DNA from: Prevotella sp. UBA7594
Lineage (GTDB): Bacteria; Bacteroidota; Bacteroidia; Bacteroidales; Bacteroidaceae
NCBI GenBank assembly: GCA_002490315.1
Contig: DLKG01000018.1
Span: 1 to 24,194 of the forward strand
DNA length: 24,194 nucleotides
Direction of reading: 5' to 3'
In this document: piece after piece, positions 1-6,830 of the stretch
How the letters are laid out: every line of letters begins with the position of its first letter
How positions within the stretch are numbered: position 1 is the first letter of the stretch
The notes under the pieces: model-generated
Told to the model about the DNA's origin: nothing
Databases searched by the model: none
Seen by the model: the letters and a program-made list of their open reading frames with translations, nothing else
Position numbers and translations under genes: made by a program

Positions 1-14
1 TATTCAATTTGCAG

Positions 15-22
15 TACCTTTG
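15..22 (+). promoter_or_regulatory. -7 box of the rnpB promoter
   Basis: TACCTTTG fits the Bacteroidetes -7 consensus TAnnTTTG and lies about 6 nt before the predicted 5' end of the RNase P RNA. The matching -33 TTTG would fall outside the window, so only half of the promoter is visible. Confidence 0.6.
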
Positions 23-27
23 CAAAT

Positions 28-434
28 CGTTGGAAACAGTGTCTCGGTTCTGCCGCTGCTGCGCATAGGTGCAGGAGAGGAAAGTCCGGGCAGCGCAGGG
101 AACTCCACTTCCGAAAATAGAAGCTGTCGGCGACGGCAGGTGTCGGTAGAAGAAAACAACCGCCGCGCTTTGTGCACGGTAAGGGTGAGAAGGTGGTGTA
201 AGAGACCACCAGCCAGTGGGCGATCACTGGGCTGTGCCATCTGGGGGCTGCAAGTTCATGTATACCATCGTTTGAGGGCGTCCCGTCCGAACATTAAATG
301 TACGATGGAGGGTAGAATGCTGGAGCCGCAGGGCGACTTGCGGAGTAGATAAATGGCAGAAAGCTCGCACGCCAGCAATGGCGCGCGAGAAACGGAACCC
401 GGCTTATAGAGATACTGTTTCCAACGTTTTTTTT
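28..434 (+). ncRNA. rnpB: RNase P RNA (catalytic subunit of ribonuclease P)
   Basis: This is the ribozyme that removes 5' leaders from tRNA precursors. The diagnostic conserved blocks are present: GAGGAAAGTCCGGGC at 75-89 near the 5' end, then GATAAATGGCAGAA at 348-361 and ACGGAACCCGGCTTAT at 392-407 near the 3' end, which form the universally conserved core including P4. Helix P1 is unusually easy to see: 28-40 pairs perfectly with 414-426, and 41-45 continues the pairing with 409-413, giving about 18 bp. P1 is followed at once by eight T residues (427-434), so P1 can also act as the intrinsic terminator. The ends are set by P1 and by the -7 box just upstream. No protein is encoded here, although an open frame crosses the RNA by chance. 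Confidence 0.95.
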
Positions 435-927
435 AATTCCTTTTCGTTATGTGCTTGTTTACTGGGATGCAGTGGGAGTCCTTTATCTCGCCGATGACGA
501 TGATACTGTTGAGGCTACCTATGCAGTCGATGTTTCCGAGAGTGTTGAGCATAAAGTCTTGGTATTCCTTCATGTCGTGGGCATATACTTTTATTTGAAA
601 GTCAAAGTCGCCCGTTGTATTGTAGCATTCTGTTATTTGGTCGATGTTCTGCACAGTGTCCATAAATTGCTGTATGAGATTGTGGGTGTGTTGTTTTAGC
701 CGTATGTTGCACAATACGATTACGTTGTGGCCAAGCTTGTGATGGTCTACAACAGCCGAAAACCTTGTTATATAGCCTTCGCGCTCCAGACGTTTCTGTC
801 GCTCGAAGGTGGGCGATGGCGAAAGATGCACACGCTCGGCAAGCTCCTTTATGGTCATGCGTGAGTTTTGCTGCAATAGTTTCAGAATTTTTATGTCTAC
901 TTCGTCGAGAAATTCTTGGTTTGTCAT
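433..927 (-). CDS. Lrp/AsnC family transcriptional regulator
   Basis: A 164-residue protein, the usual length of the family. The N-terminal AsnC-type winged helix-turn-helix covers about residues 9-58 (DEVDIKILKLLQQNSRMTI, then ELAERVHLSPS and a recognition helix with RQKRLEREGYI). Residues 70-150 form the RAM ligand-binding domain, with the typical stretch TGDFDFQIKVYAHDMKEYQDF. Such proteins are octameric DNA-bending regulators that usually sense amino acids. The gene is divergent from a MetE-like methyltransferase gene and shares a 213-bp intergenic region with it, so regulation of that gene and of itself is likely. Its effector is not visible; methionine or another amino acid is inference only. 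The stop codon overlaps the T-run of the convergent rnpB terminator. Confidence 0.9.
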   Translation of the reverse strand: MTNQEFLDEVDIKILKLLQQNSRMTIKELAERVHLSPSPTFERQKRLEREGYITRFSAVVDHHKLGHNVIVLCNIRLKQHTHNLIQQFMDTVQNIDQITECYNTTGDFDFQIKVYAHDMKEYQDFMLNTLGNIDCIGSLNSIIVIGEIKDSHCIPVNKHITKRN

Positions 928-993
928 ATTTCGTTGTTTTGGTTTTGTTATTGCGTGGAACGGTTCTTCAGACCGAACTTTCAGTATTTTTCT

Positions 994-1010
994 GCAGAAT
1001 AATATTCTGC
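994..1010. promoter_or_regulatory. 17-nt palindrome, candidate Lrp-type operator
   Basis: GCAGAATA-A-TATTCTGC is a perfect 8-bp inverted repeat around one central base. Its size and AT-rich centre fit Lrp/AsnC operators. It lies just downstream of the predicted start of transcription of the Lrp-type gene, where binding would repress that gene. A looser AGAAT-N14-ATTCT pair at 1059-1082, between the two divergent -33 boxes, may be a second site. Confidence 0.5.
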
Positions 1011-1029
1011 TTGGATTTCGTTTTTAGAG

Positions 1030-1059
1030 CAAAGTTAGCATATTTTTCCGAATTTCAAA
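1030..1059 (-). promoter_or_regulatory. Promoter of the Lrp-type regulator gene
   Basis: Read on the minus strand, TTTG (1059-1056) is separated by 18 bp from TAACTTTG (1037-1030), a full match to the Bacteroidetes promoter. Transcription would start near 1023, giving a leader of about 95 nt that contains the 994-1010 palindrome. Confidence 0.6.
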
Positions 1060-1064
1060 GAATA

Positions 1065-1096
1065 TTTGGCGAATATAATTCTATCCGTTAACTTTG
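1065..1096 (+). promoter_or_regulatory. Promoter of the MetE-like gene
   Basis: TTTG (1065-1068), a 20-bp spacer and TAACTTTG (1089-1096) form a full Bacteroidetes promoter. The start of transcription should be near 1103, about 38 nt before the ATG. Its -33 box is only 6 bp from the -33 box of the divergent promoter, so one bound regulator could affect both. Confidence 0.65.
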
Positions 1097-1140
1097 CATC
1101 CAGTTAAACAAAAACAAGAAATTTATAAAAGAAAAGAAAT

Positions 1141-2253
1141 ATGAGCAATTTGAGAAACAGTCATTTTGAAGCCGTAGGCAGCTATCTGCGCCCGGTAGAG
1201 TTGAAAGAAGCAAGAGCCAAGTTTGCAGAGGGCAATATCACAGCCGATGAGTTGCGCGCTGTTGAGGATCGCCTCATCACCGACGTGGTGAAGAAGCAGA
1301 AGGCTCACGGCTTGCACTATATCACCGACGGCGAGTTCCGTCGCAGCTATTGGCATCTCGACTTCATGTGGGGATTTAACGGTGTTGAGCACATCGAGCT
1401 CGACCATGGCTACCAGTTCCATGGTGAGGAAACCACCCATGGCTCGTTGAAACTTACAGGCAAAATCTCTGGTGAAAACCATCCATTCATCAAGGACTTC
1501 CTCTTCGTGAAGCAGTTTGAGGAGGACGGCATCAAGGCAAAGCTCACCATTCCCGCCCCGGCGCAGTTCCTCGCTGAGCTGTTCCGTGGCGACAACACAA
1601 AGAACACACGTGAGTTCTATCCCAACACACAGGAACTTATTCATGACATAGCTAAGGCTTACCAGACATTCTTCAAGGAAATCTACGACGCAGGCTGCCG
1701 AACAGTGCAGCTCGACGACTGTACATGGGGCATGATTGTCGACGACGACTTCTGGAAGTCGATGGCAGGCACAGGCTTCACGCTTGAGCACGAGGCACTG
1801 CAGTATCTCAACGTCAACAATCTCGCCATTGATGGTAAGCCCGAGCAACTTACCGTTAATACCCACGTGTGCCGCGGCAACTACCACTCGTGCTACGCCA
1901 CGAAGGGTGCTTATGACCCTGTAGCTCCTTATCTCTTCGCCAAGGAGAACGTCGACACATATTATTTAGAGTACGACGACGAACGCTCGGGTAGCTTCGA
2001 GCCACTGAAGTATGTAGCCGACGGCAAGCGCGTGGTGCTCGGACTCATCACCACAAAGTCGCCAGTACTTGAGGACAAGTCCGAGGTGATAGCCCGCATA
2101 CGCGAGGCTTCGAAGTACGTGCCTCTTGAGCGTCTCAGTCTCAGTCCGCAGTGTGGTTTCGCCTCTTGCGAGATAGGCAACAAGCTCACCGAGGAACAGC
2201 AATGGGCAAAGCTCGACCTTGTGCGCGAAATATCGGAGGAAGTGTGGGACTGA
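1141..2253 (+). CDS. MetE-like zinc methyltransferase (short, catalytic-domain-only form)
   Basis: A 370-residue cytosolic protein homologous to the C-terminal catalytic half of cobalamin-independent methionine synthase (MetE, about 750 residues), as in the Bacillus YxjG/YxjH group. The four zinc ligands of MetE have clear counterparts: His242 and Cys244 (NTHVCRGNYHS), Glu277 (YYLEYDDER) and Cys338 (SPQCGF). An ITDGEFRR segment near residue 61 is also typical. The N-terminal half of full MetE is absent, which is normal for this subgroup and not a truncation. The family transfers a methyl group to a thiol such as homocysteine; the methyl donor of the short forms is often not triglutamyl-folate, and I cannot tell which is used here. 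It is probably regulated by the divergent Lrp-type gene. Confidence 0.85.
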   Translation: MSNLRNSHFEAVGSYLRPVELKEARAKFAEGNITADELRAVEDRLITDVVKKQKAHGLHYITDGEFRRSYWHLDFMWGFNGVEHIELDHGYQFHGEETTHGSLKLTGKISGENHPFIKDFLFVKQFEEDGIKAKLTIPAPAQFLAELFRGDNTKNTREFYPNTQELIHDIAKAYQTFFKEIYDAGCRTVQLDDCTWGMIVDDDFWKSMAGTGFTLEHEALQYLNVNNLAIDGKPEQLTVNTHVCRGNYHSCYATKGAYDPVAPYLFAKENVDTYYLEYDDERSGSFEPLKYVADGKRVVLGLITTKSPVLEDKSEVIARIREASKYVPLERLSLSPQCGFASCEIGNKLTEEQQWAKLDLVREISEEVWD

Positions 2254-2317
2254 CGCTGAAATTCACGTTTCCTTACACCATATCTATATAATAATATGAA
2301 AATCCAAGGTCAGTGTT

Positions 2318-2363
2318 CAATGTCACCATATATTTTAGTGGTGGCAATGGACATTGGCTTTTT
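2318..2363 (+). terminator. Possible terminator after the MetE-like gene
   Basis: CAATGT (2318-2323) pairs with ACATTG (2351-2356), with an inner CACCA/TGGTG pairing, and TTTTT follows at 2359-2363. The stem is interrupted, so this is a weak call. The rest of 2254-2406 is AT-rich and shows no gene. Confidence 0.35.
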
Positions 2364-2406
2364 CTGTTATAATGGCTTTATTTATATCGTTTTATACTAT
2401 AATAAG

Positions 2407-2436
2407 TTTGCAATTCGATTTTTTTATGTAAATTTG
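2407..2436 (+). promoter_or_regulatory. Promoter of the AraC-type regulator gene
   Basis: TTTG (2407-2410), an 18-bp spacer and TAAATTTG (2429-2436) match the full Bacteroidetes promoter. Having a -33 box, it differs from the three locus promoters that lack one, so it looks constitutive. It also decides the start codon: the in-frame GTG at 2436 lies within the -7 box and cannot be in the transcript. Confidence 0.65.
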
Positions 2437-2459
2437 TGCGGTCTAATATTTTGAGCCAT

Positions 2460-3347
2460 ATGAATGTAGAAGTATTGCGCGAATTGCCGCCATTGATGGA
2501 AAACGACTTTATGTACGTTGCCGACAGGCGGAAAAGAGAATTCACATATCCTATACATAAGCATGAAGTGTTTGAGCTCAACTACGTCGAGAATGGAGCC
2601 GGCGTGGTGCGCATTGTCGGCGACAGTACCGAGCCTATCCCCGACCGTGATCTTGTACTTATCACCAGTCCTGACCTTGAGCATGTCTGGACACAGGGTA
2701 CATGTCCCACCAACGGCGAGATACGCGAAATAACCGTGCAGTTCTACCTCGACTTTACAAGCCCCAACAGCATATTCAACCGTATACCTCTGCGACCAAT
2801 CAAAGCTCTTTTCGAGCATGCCCGCAATGGCGTGGCTTTCTCGCGCGAGGCTATTGAAAAGGTGTATCCCATGCTCGACACACTGTCGAAGACACATGAC
2901 AAGTTCTATGCTGTCATCAAGTTTCTCACAATATTGTATGAGCTGTCGCTTTCAAGTGGCATTCGTGAGCTCGCCTCGTCTTCGTTTGCCAAGGTGGATG
3001 TTGACAGCGACAGCCGTCGCATACTGAAGGTTAAGGACTACATACTCAATCATTTCACCGAAGACATACGTCTTGCCGATCTTGCCGACCTTGTTGGCAT
3101 GTCGCCCACTTCGTTCAGTCGCTTCTTCAAGCTGCGCACAAGCCGCACGCTCAGCGACTTCATTGTGGAAGTGCGCCTTGGTGTGGCAGCCCGTCGCCTT
3201 GTCGACACTACCGACAGCATCAGCGAGATATGCTACGGCTGTGGCTTCAATACGCTCAGCAACTTCAACCGCCTCTTCCGCAAAAACAAAGGCTGCAATC
3301 CAACGGAGTTCCGTGACAAGTATCACAAGACGAAAGTGATAGTCTGA
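2460..3347 (+). CDS. AraC family transcriptional regulator, likely activator of the mannan locus
   Basis: A 295-residue protein when started at the ATG at 2460, which is chosen because an upstream in-frame GTG sits inside the -7 box. Residues about 25-100 form a cupin-like sensor domain with the usual HKHEVFELNYVENG and PDLEHVW segments. Residues about 185-290 are the AraC DNA-binding domain with two helix-turn-helix units: LADLADLVGMSPTSFSRFFK near 205-224, and ISEICYGCGFNTLSNFNRLF near 254-273. It is a soluble one-component regulator with no membrane segment, unlike the hybrid two-component systems that control many PULs. It lies next to the GH36 gene, whose promoter carries 21-bp-spaced direct repeats of the type AraC proteins bind. 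The inducer, perhaps a manno-oligosaccharide or mannosyl-glucose, is not known from the sequence. Confidence 0.9.
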   Translation: MNVEVLRELPPLMENDFMYVADRRKREFTYPIHKHEVFELNYVENGAGVVRIVGDSTEPIPDRDLVLITSPDLEHVWTQGTCPTNGEIREITVQFYLDFTSPNSIFNRIPLRPIKALFEHARNGVAFSREAIEKVYPMLDTLSKTHDKFYAVIKFLTILYELSLSSGIRELASSSFAKVDVDSDSRRILKVKDYILNHFTEDIRLADLADLVGMSPTSFSRFFKLRTSRTLSDFIVEVRLGVAARRLVDTTDSISEICYGCGFNTLSNFNRLFRKNKGCNPTEFRDKYHKTKVIV

Positions 3348-3362
3348 TTAGTAGTCAAGCTT

Positions 3363-3442
3363 GTGCCAGGTATTTTTTGCAAGAAAGTGCCAGCCAACGC
3401 AAAGATAATGCCAATGGCTTCGCTTTTTAATAAGTAATTTTG
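3363..3442 (+). promoter_or_regulatory. GH36 promoter with AraC-type direct repeats
   Basis: TAATTTTG at 3435-3442 is a good -7 box, but there is no TTTG at the -33 position. In its place are GTGCCAG at 3387-3393 and ATGCCAA at 3408-3414, 21 bp apart, starting 48 and 27 bp before the -7 box. A third GTGCCAG lies at 3363-3369. The wider repeat is GCAAGAAAGTGCCA (3379-3392) against GCAAAGATAATGCCA (3399-3413). This is the layout of an activator-dependent promoter. Confidence 0.6.
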
Positions 3443-3498
3443 CAATCGTGAAAATAACTAAAGGCTACACTTATTAAAAAATCAATCAAATATTTTAT

Positions 3499-5712
3499 AT
3501 GGCAAAATACAGCAAGCGACTTTTCTTGTCAGCGTTGGCAACTGCCATGTTCTCAGGTATGCTTAATGCCGAGAACATAAGTCTCTCAACGCCCAACACG
3601 TCCCTCGTTGTCGACGCGACAAAGGGCGGAACATTCAAGTTTGTATATTATGGCGACCGTCTGTCGGCCTCCGACATAGCATCTCTGCAGAGCAGCGGCA
3701 CGTCGGGCAAGGATGCTTATCCCGTCTACGGACTCAGCGGAGCCTCCGAGGCTGCTCTCTCCGTGCGCCATGCCGACGGCAACATGACGCTTCAGATGGA
3801 TGTCGACAACATCTCCGAAACGTCGGAACAGCACGCTAAGGTGCTCAAGGTTAGGCTCAAGGACCGTCAGTATCCGTTCTTTGTCACCGTGTGCTATCGT
3901 GCTTTCAACGATGTAGACATAATAGAGATGTGGACCGAGATACAGAACGGCGAGCGTACCACAGTTACGCTCTCGCAGTTTGATTCGGCTTATCTGCCTA
4001 TCCGCCGCGGCAACGTGTGGATGTCGCATCTATACGGCTCATGGGCCAACGAGGCACAACTCTCCGAGGAAGAGCTGAAACCCGGCACGTTTGTCATTGA
4101 GAACCGCGACGGCACGCGCAACTCCCACACATCGCATGGCGAGGTGATGTTCTCGCTCGACGGCAAGCCGCAGGAGAACACGGGGCGCGTCATCGGCGCA
4201 GCCATCTGCTACACCGGCAACTACAAGTTGCGCGCCGTGACCGACGACTCCGAGTATCACCAGTTCTTCGCTGGCGTCGACGAATACAACTCAGAGTATC
4301 ATCTACGCAAGGGCGAAACCTTCACCACGCCCGTCACAGCCTTCTCCTACAGCAAGGAGGGATTGAGTGGTGTGAGCCGCAACTTCCACCGTTGGGGACG
4401 CGAGTATATGCTCATGCACGGCAACCGCGAGCGCAAGATTCTGCTCAACTCGTGGGAAGGAGTCTACTTCGACATCAATGAGCAGGGCATGGCGCAGATG
4501 ATGGCCGACATTAAGTCGATGGGCGGCGAACTGTTTGTCATGGACGACGGATGGTTCGGATCTAAGTATAAACGCAACTCCGACAACTGCGCCCTTGGCG
4601 ACTGGGTGGTCGACACGACGAAGCTGCCTCACGGCATCGACGGACTCCTTGCCGAGGCAAAGAAGCAAGGCATAAAGTTCGGCATTTGGCTTGAGCCGGA
4701 GATGTCTAACACCACGAGCGAGCTCTTCGAGAAACATCCCGACTGGGTGGTGAAGGCTCCGAAGCGCGACCTTCAGCTCGGACGTGGCGGCACGCAGGTG
4801 GTGCTTGACCTCTCCAATCCCAAAGTGCAGGACTTCGTGTTCTCCATCGTCGACAACCTCATGTCGAAGTATCCCGAGATTGACTACATCAAGTGGGACG
4901 CCAACATGAACATCTCCAATCACGGTTCGCAGTATCTCACTGCCAACGACCAAAGCCATCTCTACATCGACTATCATCGTGGTTTCGTGAAGGTGCTTGA
5001 GCGCATACGCGCCAAGTATCCCGACCTCACCATTCAGGACTGCGCTTCGGGCGGCGGTCGCGCCAACTGGGGCTATCTGCCTTACTTCGACGAGTTCTGG
5101 ACGAGCGACAACACCGACGCTCTGCAGCGTGTATATATGCAGTGGGGCACGTCGTACTTCTTCCCAGCGATAGCCATGGCCTCGCACATCTCAAATGCCC
5201 CCAACCATCAGACCTTCCGCACCATCCCGATGAAATACCGCATCGACGTGGCAATGAGCGGACGTCTTGGCATGGAGATACAGCCGAAGATTCTGAACGA
5301 TGAGGAGAAGACACTCTGCCGCAATGCCATCGCCGACTACAAGCGCATACGTCCGATAGTGCAGTTTGGCAATCTCTACCGTTTGCAGTCGCCGTTCGAG
5401 CATAAGGGTGTGGCGTCGCTCATGTACGTCACCGACAGCAAGGACAAGGCTGTGTTCTACTGGTGGAAGACCGAGACATTCGTCAACCAGCACTTGCCGC
5501 GCATCCCTATGGCTGGTCTTGACCCGCAGAAGCGCTATCGCGTTACCGAGCTCAATCGCATCGACAATGAGCCTCTGTCGTTCGAGGGCAAGACATTCTC
5601 GGGCGAGTATCTCATGCAGAACGGACTCGAAATACCCTACAAGCATAATGTAGACTACCACAAGCAGAATGACTGGGCAAGCCGAGTGTTGCTGCTTGAG
5701 GAAGCCCAATAG
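3499..5712 (+). CDS. GH36 alpha-galactosidase, secreted to the periplasm
   Basis: A 737-residue protein close to the typical length of full GH36 enzymes. It begins with a signal peptide (about residues 1-24, ending MLNA). An N-terminal beta-supersandwich (about 27-310) precedes the TIM barrel (about 311-640) and a C-terminal beta domain. Family motifs are clear: DDGWFG at 349-354, KWD with the nucleophile Asp467, CASGGGR at 515-521, and WTSDNTD with the acid/base Asp537. It should hydrolyse alpha-1,6-linked galactose side chains from galactomannan oligosaccharides in the periplasm, letting the GH26 enzymes work on the backbone. It stands alone between the AraC-type gene and a convergent terminator, under its own promoter with direct repeats. 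An alternative substrate such as raffinose-type sugars is possible, but the mannan context argues against it. Confidence 0.93.
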   Translation: MAKYSKRLFLSALATAMFSGMLNAENISLSTPNTSLVVDATKGGTFKFVYYGDRLSASDIASLQSSGTSGKDAYPVYGLSGASEAALSVRHADGNMTLQMDVDNISETSEQHAKVLKVRLKDRQYPFFVTVCYRAFNDVDIIEMWTEIQNGERTTVTLSQFDSAYLPIRRGNVWMSHLYGSWANEAQLSEEELKPGTFVIENRDGTRNSHTSHGEVMFSLDGKPQENTGRVIGAAICYTGNYKLRAVTDDSEYHQFFAGVDEYNSEYHLRKGETFTTPVTAFSYSKEGLSGVSRNFHRWGREYMLMHGNRERKILLNSWEGVYFDINEQGMAQMMADIKSMGGELFVMDDGWFGSKYKRNSDNCALGDWVVDTTKLPHGIDGLLAEAKKQGIKFGIWLEPEMSNTTSELFEKHPDWVVKAPKRDLQLGRGGTQVVLDLSNPKVQDFVFSIVDNLMSKYPEIDYIKWDANMNISNHGSQYLTANDQSHLYIDYHRGFVKVLERIRAKYPDLTIQDCASGGGRANWGYLPYFDEFWTSDNTDALQRVYMQWGTSYFFPAIAMASHISNAPNHQTFRTIPMKYRIDVAMSGRLGMEIQPKILNDEEKTLCRNAIADYKRIRPIVQFGNLYRLQSPFEHKGVASLMYVTDSKDKAVFYWWKTETFVNQHLPRIPMAGLDPQKRYRVTELNRIDNEPLSFEGKTFSGEYLMQNGLEIPYKHNVDYHKQNDWASRVLLLEEAQ

Positions 5713-5843
5713 ACAAAGGTGAAAAGATTGTTTCTGGATAACGTATTTTTTGTAGTAGTTGTAATATAAGCAGTTGTGATTTATATACTAAGTAGTAGTT
5801 GTAAGTAAGTATATAGAAGACAAAAACATTTTTAGGCGTTATA

Positions 5844-5890
5844 AAACGAAAAGACCTGCTTACTAAGGCTGTAAGCAGGTCTTTTCGTTT
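5844..5890. terminator. Bidirectional intrinsic terminator
   Basis: Left arm 5844-5863 and right arm 5871-5890 form a perfect 20-bp stem around a 7-nt loop. The outer arm bases are A-rich on the left and T-rich on the right, and TTTATTTTATT follows, so it can end transcription of the GH36 gene and, from the other side, the six-gene minus operon. The stretch 5713-5843 has no gene; it holds a 13-nt direct repeat (5752-5764 and 5792-5804). Confidence 0.9.
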
Positions 5891-5904
5891 ATTTTATTAG
5901 TTTT

Positions 5905-6741
5905 TTATTTTACCATAAACTTCTTGCCGTTCATGATGTACATGCCATGCTGAGGCTTGCTGTTGAGTCGCTTGCCATCGATGGTGTAAATCTTGTTGTC
6001 GGCTGCACGCTCGCTTGAGATGAGGTCAATGGCAGTCTCAGTGCCCTCGCGCACGAGTTCCACGCTGTTGATGGTGAAGTTCTTGCCTTGGATGTAGAGC
6101 TTGTCAGCCTCGATGTCGGTCAGCATCTCTTCTGTGAGCTGGAAGTCGAGAACAGTCTTTGCTGCGCTGAGGTCGGTGCAGTCAAGGATGTTGTGCCACG
6201 ACGGACTGTTGGCGCAGAGCTGAATCTGCGAGTCGTCCTGTGCCGTGTAGTTGATGCGTACATAGTCGCCTACCTTAGCGCCCGCTTCTGTAAATGCTGA
6301 TCCGGCAACCTCTACTGTATTGTCCCAGTTGCCGATTGTGGCAGGCTCGTTGAGCAATGTTGCCACAACGGTCTTCTCTGCAGGTACAGGAGCATCAGAT
6401 ACGAGTTCTACCTTGAGAAGGTTGACATCTTCACCGCCTTGCACTCTCACGCCGGAAGTCTGGATGTCGGCGAGGGTAGATTCTGTGATAGTGTATTCGC
6501 CTGTCGACTCGTCGCTAACGATGAGATCGGTCCACGGATTGTTGAGGGCAAGCTTGAAACCGCCGTTCTCTGTTGTCACCGTGATAATGTCGCCAACCTG
6601 CGCGTCGGCAAACTTTGCGCCTTCTATCTGCACGCCGTCACTCCAGTTGAGAGCCTGCTTACCTTCGAACAACACTGTTGTGGCTGCTGACATGCTGATG
6701 CACATCACGAGCAGCATCATTGATGTAAATAATTTTTTCAT
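5905..6741 (-). CDS. Secreted protein with two beta-rich modules and a C-terminal sorting-like tail
   Basis: A 278-residue protein, last gene of the minus operon. It has a signal peptide (about 1-19). Residues 22-115 and 124-231 are two copies of one module with the pattern W...V.I.G..F....VGD, then a central NPW or SPSW, then a segment like LT...L.DI....L.IQGKNFTI..VEL. The same module occurs three times in the protein at 13067-14221. Residues 249-278 (IYTIDGKRLN...GMYIMNGKKFMVK) resemble C-terminal tails common on Prevotella secreted proteins, which are thought to act in sorting or anchoring. No catalytic motif is visible. A role as an auxiliary carbohydrate-binding protein at the cell surface is inferred from context only. 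It is separated from the preceding gene by 89 nt that contain a hairpin, and ends at a strong terminator. Confidence 0.75.
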   Translation of the reverse strand: MKKLFTSMMLLVMCISMSAATTVLFEGKQALNWSDGVQIEGAKFADAQVGDIITVTTENGGFKLALNNPWTDLIVSDESTGEYTITESTLADIQTSGVRVQGGEDVNLLKVELVSDAPVPAEKTVVATLLNEPATIGNWDNTVEVAGSAFTEAGAKVGDYVRINYTAQDDSQIQLCANSPSWHNILDCTDLSAAKTVLDFQLTEEMLTDIEADKLYIQGKNFTINSVELVREGTETAIDLISSERAADNKIYTIDGKRLNSKPQHGMYIMNGKKFMVK

Positions 6742-6790
6742 TTTGTTTTGGTTTTTAAATTGATTAAGTTGTTATTGATGTTTTTTATAT

Positions 6791-6820
6791 GGAGGCTACG
6801 CCATAATCGCCGCAGCCTCC
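6791..6820 (-). repeat. Intercistronic hairpin
   Basis: GGAGGCT (6791-6797) and AGCCTCC (6814-6820) form a 7-bp stem just after the stop codon of the TIG-domain gene. No T-run follows on the minus strand, so it is not an obvious terminator. Its GGAGG/CCTCC arms resemble hairpins at 17312-17332 and 19640-19672. Confidence 0.5.
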
Positions 6821-6830
6821 GTTCTTTTGC

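Noticed and set aside
20..352. Open frame of 110 codons across the RNase P RNA
   Set aside because: It lies fully inside the folded RNA gene with its conserved blocks; no protein features.
1123..1887. 254-codon minus-strand frame opposite the MetE-like gene
   Set aside because: Antisense shadow; the plus-strand frame has all four zinc ligands.
2436..2459. GTG start that would lengthen the AraC-type protein by 8 residues
   Set aside because: The GTG overlaps the -7 box TAAATTTG, so it would not be in the transcript; ATG 2460 fits better.
4303..5187. 294-codon frame on the minus strand inside the GH36 gene
   Set aside because: Antisense shadow of a gene with intact catalytic motifs; no domain features of its own.
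5844..5890. Perfect 20-bp inverted repeat as an insertion-sequence end
   Set aside because: It lies between convergent genes with A-rich and T-rich flanks and has no transposase or second copy; a bidirectional terminator explains it.
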